Shown: positions 53,785 to 62,805 of the stretch, one piece after another
Layout: each line of letters begins with the position of its first letter
Numbering within the stretch: position 1 is the first letter of the stretch
DNA from: Isochrysis galbana
Taxonomy: Eukaryota; Haptophyta; Isochrysidales; Isochrysidaceae
Direction: 5' to 3'
DNA: 62,805 nt
Assembly (NCBI GenBank): GCA_018136815.1
Contig: CM030933.1
Span: forward strand, 1,938,524-2,001,328
The notes under the pieces: generated by a model
Told to the model about the DNA's origin: nothing
Database searches by the model: none
Seen by the model: the letters and a program-made list of their open reading frames with translations, nothing else
Made by a program: the position numbers and the translations under genes

Positions 53785-53785
53785 A
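53431..53785 (+). repeat. Purine tract: GA runs, ~20 copies of GAAGAGAAA, (GA)n
   Basis: A 9-bp unit GAAGAGAAA repeats about twenty times without interruption between ~53545 and 53725, flanked by (GA)n, the last from 53726 to 53782. With the C/T-rich tract just upstream (52860-53230) this forms a kilobase-scale purine/pyrimidine mirror that could fold as a giant hairpin or triplex. Confidence 0.9.
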
Positions 53786-54278
53786 CAGCATCCGCCCGCT
53801 CTAGATCCATAGATATAGATAGATATGTATCTCCACCTCCCCCCCCCCGCTCTCCTCTCCCCCCTTTCCTCTGCTCGCCCGCATCCCTTACCCATCCACC
53901 CCGCTCTTTCACCCATCCGGTGGGCTCTCCTCCTCTCCATCCCCAAGGCCCCCCCCCCCCCCCGCCCCGCCTCCCCCCCCCGCCCCCTCTCCCCCCTCTC
54001 CTCTTTCCCCTCCCCCCGCTCTCCTCTCCCCCCTTTCCTCCGCTCGCCCGCATCCTTTACCCACCCAACCCACTCTTTCACCCATCCGGTGGTCTCTCCT
54101 CCCCCCCCCCGCCCTCTTCCCCATCTCTTTCCAGCGCCGCGCCACCTGCTCCCTTCCCCCTCCCCCTCCCCCTTCCTCCCCTCCCTCTTCCCTCTTCCCT
54201 CTCCCTCGCCCCCCCCCCCCCCCCCCGCCCCCGCCCTACCCCCCCCCCCCCACCCCACTCCCCCCCCTTCCTTCCCCA
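53786..54278. repeat. Poly-C-rich region before the chromo-barrel gene
   Basis: Includes a duplicated ~130-bp segment (CTCCCCCCTTTCCTCTGCTC / CTCCCCCCTTTCCTCCGCTC) and C-homopolymers up to ~16. Immediately 5' of the ATG at 54279, so it must contain the gene's 5' UTR and promoter; no motif could be assigned. Confidence 0.6.
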
Positions 54279-57200
54279 ATGTCCCTCGCCTACCGCCTCG
54301 CCGCTGTTGAAGCCGCCATCTCTTTCGACGACGTGGCCCCCTCGTGGCGGGAGCGCAGAGAGCCTTGGGCGATTGAGCTGGCTTCCTCCGCGGCTTCCGC
54401 GTCCAGACTCGCGCGCCTCACCGTCGAGCTCCTAGATGTGCTTACTCTAGACTACAGGAAGGCTGCCTGGCCCGCTGCCAGCGCCTTCACAAAGCTGCGA
54501 AAGCAATTCATGGACGTGGCAGAGGCGGAGACGGAGCCGCCGCTGCCGACCAAAGAGGCGGGCAAGCCTCTGATGGCGGCGGTCAAGGAGCTGGAGAAGG
54601 TGGCGCTTCCGCCGCCTCTCGAGTCGGAAAAGGCGCTCCTGGACTCCGGCAAGGCCGAGGAGCTCGAGCTTGGAGATGTCGGGCCAGAGCTTGACGTGGG
54701 CATGCACTGCGTTGCGCTCGACATCCGGCTCTGCTGGTGTGCGGCGGTGGGCGGCGCGGGCGTTGCGGCGCAGCGACGGCGGCAGTAGTCCTTGTGCATG
54801 CGCTTCGACGTGGTAGTTCTCTGAAAAATCCGGATGGGACGGACGCAGTTCGTGCTACTTTACTTTGCATCAGGCCAGGGGCGCAGGCAATGGGAGGCGG
54901 CGTGGGCGGTGTGCTCTGCGAGCAGCCAGTGATGGATCGGGACAGTGGTTGGTCGCTGGAACCGCGGAAAGTTGAAGTGTGGGAATGTCTCCTAATACCC
55001 AATCTGGCCGGGTCGTGCTGCAGGTGCGCCGCGTCCATCGTGGCCAAGCGGGACGGGCCGCTGCCTGGGATGATGCAGTACAAGGTGCATTACGACGGGT
55101 GGAAGCAAAAATGGGACGAGTGGATCATTCGGGATTCTGGCCGGCTCAGGTGCGTGACGGGTCGCCAAAACATTTGCGAATGGCTGCAGCCTGAGCGGTT
55201 GGGGCTGTCTGAGTGGTGGTGGAAAGCTCGTGCAGTCCCGCCGCTGCCGACGCTGCCACACTGTGCTACGTTGCCACTGACGGTGTGCTGCTGAGCCCTC
55301 TGGTGCCCGACGCCCTCAGATTATCGCCGCCTCCCGGCCAGCCCTTCTCGTTGGGACCAGCCTCAAACGCCGCGCCCAAGGTTATCAACAAGGGGACCTC
55401 CAAGGCTGGAGCCTCCAAGGGCGGTCGCGCTCAAGCGAAACTTTCAGAAGGCAACCCATCACGCACGCGCGGTGCAGCTCCTAAGCGTGGGGCGTCGGCG
55501 GCGCCTGCGGAGGTCCCCACCGGAAGCGCTAGCGGCAACGGAGAGTCGGTCGTGAAGCGAGACCGCTCCGCCAAGAGCGAAGTGGGACCGGCCGAGAACC
55601 AACGACGAAGGGGTACCACCAGGACCGCCGAAATGAGCGGCGTGTCCGTCGCCGTCGCACACTCTGCCCTTACACCCGCGGACGTCGATCCCGCACCTGG
55701 TCCTCCGGTGAAACGCGCCAGGTCTTCCACTACAGAGTCTGGCCTTAGAGCGCCAAGCTCTGACGCCACCGCAGCGGGCAACACGAGCGTCAACTCCGCT
55801 TCACGCGGCGGTGCACCTTCGCGCGCTGCGACGCGCTCTCCAGCGGCGCCACCCGCCCCCGCTCTCGCCACACTACCGCCAGAGCAGTTGATGAGCTCGA
55901 TGCCGCCGCATCCGGAAGGTTCGCTCCCGCTGCTCCCGGGAACGACGCTCTCAATCGGCGAGGAGCTCATTGCGCTCGACTCTCAAAAGGTGAGTGCGCC
56001 GGACGCCCATTTGATCCCCACCACACTACCGCCGTTGTGCTCGGTGATTTTGCGCGCTGCGACATCGGCGCATTTTCATTCGTTGGCGAGGGGGCGCCAC
56101 ACGCCACCTATCGAAAGAGCGCAGCCTCCGCACCTGTGGCGGAGCTGCAGCATCTAATCGAAGGATACTAGCTACTAGCACCATTCTGAAGCTCTCACTC
56201 CATTTGTGCAGGTGTGGCGGGAAGCCCGTGCCGCAGGTGTTCGTCGTGCGCGCGATGGCGGCGGTGTTTCAGCCGTCAAGGTGGCATATCGTGACTGGCC
56301 TCGAAAATTCGACCAATGGCAGACACTTGCCACGGGCGGAGTGCGCAGGTGAGCCGGCGGGTCTTCTATCGAGGTCCGGGGCGCGCGCGCTGCATCATGT
56401 GGAACAAGGGGGGACGCGTGAGGTAGCGATAGGACCCCGACTTATCTGTGCGGTTGCCAAAGCATCGGTCGGCAGCGCTCCGAATTCGTTCCCAGCATGC
56501 TCGCTACTGGCATGCAGCAAGCGGCGCGTACCCTGGCTGAGGCGGCCCTCGGGCCCTTTCGTATTGATTCGGCCCCGGCTTGTTCGTTGACGTAGGTACA
56601 AGTGGCCGGCTAGGCCCGCCGCCCCAAGTGCGGCCGGTAAGCGGGCTGACGACAAACAGGTCGTCGCCCCATCGGCCCCTCTCGCGCGGGTACCGGGCGG
56701 CCTGACATCGTTGCCAACCGCCGAGCAGCGACATAAACTCGCTGCTCTGCAGTTGCCGCGAGACGTGCTGCGCGCAGTACAGGTATCGCCGCAATACGCC
56801 GCGTCGTGTCACACGCAACGTGCCGCCACACAATCTCTAGTGTTGTTGAGCAGCTCGCTGGCTTACCTTCCGCCTTTGGTCCCCGTCCGGCACAGAGCCA
56901 CCCGTCGCTCTTGTCGTTGTTGCCAGACGTGCGCGGCTTCTTGGTGTCGCACAACCGCGGATCGCGCTATTTGCACAATGCCACCGCCCAGATCGTCAAT
57001 ATCAATGGAGAGGAACTGCAGGCAAGTCACACGACGGGGCGAGCCTTGTGCCTACTCTGGCGTCGCGAGGCCTGAGCATGCCCCCCGCCCGGCCAGGGCC
57101 GGCGCGGTCTTCTGCCCGTTGGGCCGTGTACACTGCAAGGCGTACATTCTAGGCGCGCAAATTGCCCCGAGCTTCTTGGAGCAGCCATTCCGATCATATT

Positions 57201-60200
57201 TATTGACCCACTTCCTTACGTGACAAATGCAACAGCTCCGAGGAGTCGCGGCGGACAGACTGCTGCAAAAGTCGAAGCTCGACTACATCTCAAATAAGCC
57301 ATTCAAAGTGCGTTCATGCTTGTCATCAGTGTGCGCCCGCCGGCTGTGCTGCCCCTCAAACCCAATCTGTCCCGCCCCATGCGTCTCTGCGCGCCCAGCC
57401 GTTGTCGCACTCTGGGCTTCCCCTTGTAGGAAGCGGAGATTGATGAGTTGCTACTCAAGCTGCGTGCCGGGCAAATCGCGGATATTGCCGTCGAAACAGT
57501 GGATCGTATGGTGGAAGAGAAGGAGTGTGTCCTTGTCGACCCGCAGTACATCGCGAGGCGTAAGGCTAAGCAGCACATAGATGCGCCCCCGCACGCAGCC
57601 ACCGACACATGCACCACCACCTGCTCCGAGTCGATTGATGCCACTGCACCGGCATCGGCGCCGGCGGCGTGCGAGGTATCCGACTTTCCGGCGAGCTCAG
57701 ATGGTTGCGGGGACGTGCAGGCCCCCGCGCCTGTCGAGATGCCTATTCCAAAAACAGCCCCCGCAGTCAACTCGGCGTGCGCGCCGGGCCAAGCAGACGT
57801 TGCGACGACCTCTGCTGCGTGCGGCCCTGGCGGTGGGCATGCCCGCACCAACGAGGCAGCCACGAATGAAGCTCCCTCATTCCCCTATTTGGAGCAGTTG
57901 CCGGAGAGTGAATCTCTGTCAGCTGCGACGACGTGCGGCTCGATCTCGGAGGCACCCAGCGGGGTGAGCCCACTTGGCGACGTGGGCGTTACAGACGCAG
58001 AAATGCCTCCACCGCGCTCAGTGAGCGTCAACCCCTCCTCGTCCACATTCATGTCGCCCGGCTCGGTTCCCTTGCGCGATGGCGAACAAGTCGTGCGTTT
58101 GGCGGATGACCCCACGCTTCCGCAGTTGCTCGCACCCTCCCGAGCACCCGTCTCCCTCGAAACGTCAGCTATTCTAGCCCCACCCTCGCCGGCGAAATCC
58201 ACGGGCGGCGCGTGCCACCGCTCCCCGTCCCAGTGCCAAATAATCGTCTCCGAGGAGTACTACCACGCCGCTTGTGCGCCCAGCTCGGAGTCAAACCAGG
58301 CGCCCCTACACGCGGTGCATCCTCACCATCTGGAGTCGATGCTGCCAGCCCAACATCCTCGAACTTATGGTGGCCACCGTGCTGGCTGCGGCACAGCGAG
58401 CGCCACCGGCTCGCATGATCTTATCACCTCAGTCTATGGAGAAAAGGACGGCGGCGGCTTGACGACGGCCGCCGTGGCCCCTGGCGTGGGACACTGTTCG
58501 CATAGTGATGATCCTCCTGCGCACACATCGTCCTTCCGCGGAGCGAGCCCTTCCCCTAACTGCACCGCAAAGATGCCGCTCAGGGCAGCCGACGAGATGC
58601 CGGTGTGTTACCCGGATGCCTCGCACGGACCGCTACCGCCATCGGCCTTTGAGAGGCGCACCGCTTACCCATTTGACGTACAAGCGCATCATGAGGCTTG
58701 GCCAGCCACGGCCGTTGCGACCCAAATCACCCATTCAGCATGTTCGTCAGCGAACGATCCGCCTGATGCTGCACTCGTATGGGCCCACGCGGTGCAGCCA
58801 CCGCAGCGCCTCTGTGGAAGCGCGGTGACTAGCGCGATTCCAGCTGGCTGGTGTGCTGCCTCTGGCACTCCTGCGTTCCAAGATGGTGTTAGCAATGCGT
58901 GCGCGCCGTATCCACCATATTCCACTGAACGGCTAGTGTACGAGCATCCGCATGTGCCGTTGGCGTATCCAAGGCAGGAAATGTGTAGTTCTGCAACAGC
59001 GCAGCCGTATTCCACCACTGCCGAGCCCTACGCCGGCTCAGGCTTTGATGATCCACTCCCAGTAGAGTCAGCGAACCTCCACATCGGTGAGATGCCTCGG
59101 ACGTCGGCACTGGACCTCGGCACCTCTCGACCTCGTTCGCCCATCCTGGGTACGTGCCGAGAGCTCCTCACCCGGTGCGCGGCGTCACCGGCAGATGGCC
59201 ATCGTTTGCTTGGCGCAGGCAACCACACGTTACCAACCGCGGTCGACATTCGGCACGAGGACCGGGCATACTCTGCGACCACATGCGCACCGTCGCATGC
59301 TGCGGCGGAAATGGCCGAGCGCCCTAATCGCCTGGCGAGATCGGGCGTGATTGTCGTGGACGACGCTAGCTCTTGTGCCTCGCACTACGTGGGTCCGATG
59401 GTGTTCGGCGCCTCCGTCCTTCAGCCGCAAGAGGCTTTGCAGATTAGTGAGGCGATCCCTGTCTCCGTCGTACGTGTGCCAGCTTATGGGCATGAGGGTT
59501 GCGCGGCGGTCGTTACCGGTGTAGCTGGAGCCGCAGTCGGCGAGGGACGCATGCACGACATGCGCATGGCGCAGACGGTGGTTAGCCAGTTGCTGCGTGA
59601 AGGCCGAACTGGCCTACCCCAGCCGGCCTTGACTGCGGGTACACATGCATTGAATGCTTCCGAGCCCCGTCAGCGGGCGGAGCACCCGGCGAGGTCAGCC
59701 GCCAGAAAGGAGCAGATGCGCCGCAGCATGCGCCACCTACACACATCAGACGAGATGGCGGCCTTCGAGAGAGGGCAATATGATCCCATCGCCATGTTCG
59801 GCGTCGATCAGCGGATGGTTGGCCGGCTTGTATCCGGGGGGATGGTTCCGAACGGCGCGATGCCGCCGGCCGACCCATATACACCAGAAGTCAATGCACA
59901 TGACAGCGGCGGCGTCCGAGCCGACGCAGGGCGCCTTGAAGTAGTCATGGACGCGTTCGGTATGGGTTGCCGCGATGGCCTCCACGCGGAGCTTCACCCC
60001 CACGGCAGCGTGAACGGGCCGTACGGCTTCACGTGGCTCAGCAGCAACCCGGCGTCGTATGACCTGCCCGTGGAGAAGGTGGCAAACCTAAGCCGCACTG
60101 GGGGGGTTCTGAAGTTGCAGCCGACTCTGAGCGTTGAGTCGGGTTGGAGTGGTGCCGGCTCGGGGCCGTCTCGACCACCGTTCCAGCCGACACCACAGCC

Positions 60201-60447
60201 GACGCCACAGCCGACGTCGCAGGAGGCACCGAAGCAGACAGTGTTGTTGGCGCCACCGGAAATGCCGAATGAATTACCACAAGCGCCTCCCCGGCCACCT
60301 CAACCGCCGCCACCTGAACCGGCCCGGCCAGGCCGACCTGCGCCACACCCAACGGACATGTATACTTCCGAGCCTACCTGGCAGCTAACCAACCAGCGGC
60401 CCAATGGCGTCGCTTCTGTCGGCCCGATTGCATCTATGATTCGTTAA
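54279..60447 (+). CDS. Putative chromatin protein with two Tudor-knot/chromo-barrel domains
   Basis: Eight exons with matching phases: 54279-54736, 55024-55149, 55236-55989, 56212-56348, 56596-56782, 56896-57021, 57236-57307 and 57430-60447; 1625 residues. Intron 6 is GC-AG (CAG|GCAAGT). The first Tudor-knot (~139-195) crosses intron 1: DVGMHCVALD, WCAASIVAKRDG, YKVHYDGWKQKWDEWI, the MRG15/MYST-type chromo-barrel signature. A second, more diverged one (~430-492) crosses intron 3: SIGEELIALDSQK, VWREARAAG, VAYRDWPRKFDQW. N-terminal 130 residues are helical and charged. Exons 5-8 encode short helical pieces (LPTAEQRHKLAALQLPRDVL; EAEIDELLLKLRAGQIADIA), then ~900 disordered Pro/Ser/Ala-rich residues. 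Chromo-barrels often bind methylated histone tails or RNA, suggesting a chromatin role; no enzyme domain was seen. Confidence 0.72.
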
Positions 60448-60486
60448 GCCGGGTATGGGAGCAATGGCACATCGATCGGAAGTTGT

Positions 60487-61359
60487 TTGGCCACCGGAGC
60501 TCATCCGGCTTCTCTGCAAGCACCGTTCGTATCCGTTGATGACACCATGGCGCAACCACCAATGGAACCAGCTATGTGCAAGCAGCGGCCAGTGTTGGCA
60601 CACATCGAGCTGCCCGTTGGTACCGCACCACTCGACAAGCCTTCTGGAGAGCGCGTTCCTCTCGAAGCACTGTCTCCAAGGCGGGCTCTGCCTGATGCGT
60701 TTGCGTCGTCGCTTGCCCCTTGTTGTGCACCTCGTAGCCCGCGCCAGGCTGCGTCGGAGTTGACGGGCGAGCGTCACGGTTGGAGCCGCGATGCAATAAG
60801 TGTGGGACAAATGTCTGCGGCCCCGTTTCGAGGAGCGCTCATGTCGCCCCGCGTCGATTCGACTGCACTTGCTTCGATGGAGCAACAGGGCGTGGCTGGC
60901 AACGAGCTTCAAGGCGGCATCGGTGCCTTCACCAACGCCGCCACAAGGCCAGGAGCCCCGGCATCCTCGGATGGCGACGACGTTGGGCGCCTGTTGCCGG
61001 CGTGTGATTCCTGTCATGATAACGGCTCTTCAGCCATGAAGCCGTGCTCCTCCTCAGGCTGCGCGTTGGCGCCACACGACGCTCAGCCCGACGTCGCTCC
61101 AAATGAGCACAGCGTGGGATTGGAGACCACCGAAGGCCGGCCAAGAGACTCGACGCATATACCTGTCCTATCTGACGACGATTTACAAGCGCGCAGTAGG
61201 GCCCCCACATCCCAGCCCGTCTCCCACATCAGCTGCGGCGGCGCCACTGAACTTGGGGACGCATCGGACTTGCATCCGCAGGGTTGTGGCACGGCCGATG
61301 GCTCAGTCGTGCATACTGCGCTGTCCTCGGAAGCGCTCATAGTGAAGGCGGAAACCTAA
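60487..61359 (+). other. In-frame ORF directly after the chromo-barrel gene stop
   Basis: It is open in the same frame as exon 8, separated from it only by the TAA at 60445-60447, and continues for about 300 codons to TAA 61357-61359. Composition (Ala/Pro/Ser-rich, disordered, with similar codon use) matches exon 8. Either the stop is a sequencing or allelic change, or it is read through, or this is a long 3' UTR that happens to be open. No domain seen. Confidence 0.4.
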
Positions 61360-62140
61360 CTTGGCACGCACGCGCATACTATCCGCGGAGATGGTGTCAC
61401 GCCGCCAAGCACTAGTATCGGCATTGGCAACGACGCGCTCGTTTAGGCGACCATTGCCTTGTCGCGGCCGTCCACCTTTGCGCCAAGTGTAGTTTTCTCG
61501 CTGCCAATCCGGATGATGGCGGAAGTGCTCAACTCACCGTCCGCCATGGCGCATTTGAAGCGTTGATGCCATAGAGGCGCGCAGGATATTGTTTCCTCTC
61601 AAGCTCGCTAGCGACTGCAGTCACTTTAGTAACGCCCCCTTCTTTCATGCGGTATGAGCACGTCGAAGGAGGTTTCATACCTCGGTGATGATGAGAAGGT
61701 CTAGAGAGGGTCTCGTGGGGGTGTTGGTAAGGCACCATCAAGGTCGATCCTAGCACTCTCGGGGTGCTCGTGAATGCATACATGTTCGCGTTAGCTCGTG
61801 CGTTCGCTTTGCGCGGTGCGTTGAAGTGCGCAGTGTCGCGCACGTTTATGGGTAGGTTGCTCTTTGGGGGTCGGCTGAGAGACGAATGGCGAAAGGAAGT
61901 GCATCGTGGTGCTCCTCGCTAAGCAATAGTCCCACCACCGCGCAGCTTCTTTGACGTCGGTGTAAATTTTCGGCTTGATTTGTGGGGTTTCAATAGTTTG
62001 GGAATGAGTGCTTCCAGGACCGCGGGTTGTGCTGAAACGCGCCTCTCAACCCTTCTTGCTTCTTGAATATCATTCGGTTTGAAGAGGCTCAGTGTGCGCG
62101 TCTATTTGCCACAGCGGCAGCCGCAAATACTCAATACTAC
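61360..62140. other. Intergenic, no gene recognised
   Basis: No supported ORF or RNA gene. Composition becomes A/T-richer toward 62060, where retroelement-associated repeats start. Confidence 0.4.
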
Positions 62141-62315
62141 CACGAGGTGTCGTTCCGTCAATTGTGGGACATCAGGCGAGAAGCGCTCAATCACCATCAC
62201 CCACAGCATAGAAAAGCGTTCAATCACCATCAGCCTACACGTGGAACGCGTTCAATCGCCATCACCCCCACCGCATGGAAAAGCGTTCAATCACCATCAG
62301 CCTACAGACGTGTAA
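62141..62315 (+). repeat. Minisatellite of ~33-bp units beside a Copia relic
   Basis: Four units beginning GCG(C/T)TCAATC(A/G)CCATCA at about 62183, 62216, 62248 and 62283. The preceding 35 bp (CGAGGTGTCGTTCCGTCAAT) match 49715-49734, and ACGTGTAACGAAA at the end (62309) matches 49693, so two distant loci share both flanks. Confidence 0.7.
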
Positions 62316-62379
62316 CGAAACCTGTTTTGAGCATTTACACCCGAGGAAACAGACTCCGACACGGACAAGGAACGAACCG

Positions 62380-62805
62380 TTCCTGGCCAATGAAGCTGAT
62401 GATGATCTTTTGGAACTAGACACAGTGAAGGCATTCTCGTCGGCTGATATGGATGGAAACCCACTCTACATAGTCCAACCAACTGGATTTGAAGACCCGA
62501 ACTATGCCGCGTGTTTATTGCTTGCGCCGCTCGAGGGCACGAAGCAAGCAAGCCGGCTACCAATATATGATCACGAACACGGCTATACCCTCACTAAAAT
62601 TGGCTTCCAACAATCCAGTGTTGAACCCAATTTTTTAAGCGTCAATACGAAGCAGATGGTTCCACCATCTATCTAGCCTTGTATGTTGACAACATGTTGG
62701 TCGGATTTCCAAAGGGGCGCCGAGAATTAGTCGACAAATTCATCCCTCAAGCTACTCCAAAAGGTTTAACGTAAGCATCATTGGAGAACCTTCTCGATTC
62801 CTTGG
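62380..62805 (+). pseudogene. Ty1/Copia reverse transcriptase relic (runs off window)
   Basis: LDTVKAFSSADMDGNPLYIV, QPTGFEDPN, EGTKQASRLPIY and SSVEPNF correspond to the Copia RT landmarks (D-K-A-F-L-x-A, Q-P-x-G-F, K-Q-A-x-R, S-x-x-D-x-x). After a one-base shift in the T6 run near 62635 it continues QYEADGSTIYLALYVDNMLV. The catalytic YVDD is YVDN here, so the second active-site Asp is lost. Another shift near 62770 precedes a stretch like the conserved GEP..FLG. Clearly degenerate. Confidence 0.75.

Noticed and set aside
52541..54279. Several ORFs of 160-420 codons through CT/GA repeats
   Set aside because: Pure translations of microsatellite and homopolymer DNA (Ser/Leu, Arg/Glu, Pro/Ser), with no independent evidence.
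54279..54700. WHIM/DDT-type domain at the N-terminus of the chromo-barrel protein
   Set aside because: Only a vague helical, charged resemblance; no diagnostic motif visible.

Overview
This is GC-rich nuclear DNA of a eukaryote, most likely a microalga or related protist. The evidence is GT-AG introns (plus one GC-AG intron), LTR and non-LTR retrotransposons, a giant SPPPP-type hydroxyproline-rich protein, a PARN-type ribonuclease, a protein with chromo-barrel (Tudor-knot) domains, and GPS/GCC2-GCC3/multi-TM/TIR receptors of a kind I associate with haptophytes and other algae. The lineage cannot be fixed from sequence alone. No prokaryotic operons, rRNA or tRNA genes were seen.

Layout. 1-410: probable last exon of an unknown gene. 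1085-10205: a Ty3/Gypsy-type LTR retrotransposon with an LTR/leader region, gag, and a pol that carries a phage-type DNA methyltransferase-like domain upstream of the aspartic protease. Its reverse transcriptase/RNase H half is broken by about seven single-base shifts and runs into a 100-N scaffold gap (10206-10305), so integrase and 3' LTR are not visible. 10306-33227: one giant gene whose 5' end is lost in the gap. It encodes two 8-Cys modules, about 12 kb of proline-rich sequence built mostly from nine ~1122-bp (374-codon) units, a SEA-like segment, a GPS motif, and then two tandem receptor modules in one frame (Cys-rich ectodomain, about 8 TM helices, TIR domain, C-terminal TIR-like domain).

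33228-42500: a retrotransposon graveyard with several 5'-truncated or rearranged pieces of one LINE family, LTR fragments on both strands, and one ankyrin-repeat gene (37121-38068, minus). 42968-46782 (minus): a four-exon PARN/TOE1-type DEDDh ribonuclease with a long coiled-coil tail. 46900-52000: more LINE pieces, a second Gypsy-type leader, a ~150-bp interspersed satellite in both orientations, and small ORFs that appear cut by it. 52540-54270: extreme simple repeats. 54279-60447 (plus): an eight-exon gene with two Tudor-knot/chromo-barrel domains and a long disordered tail; a further in-frame ORF follows its stop. 61360-62805: non-coding sequence, a minisatellite and a degenerate Copia reverse transcriptase running off the end.

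The most promising items are the methyltransferase-like domain inside a Gypsy pol and the giant double-TIR receptor. In the giant gene, all changes of the Pro-rich reading frame map to six short poly-C length differences, so the array is probably one continuous coding region with consensus errors or real homopolymer indels.
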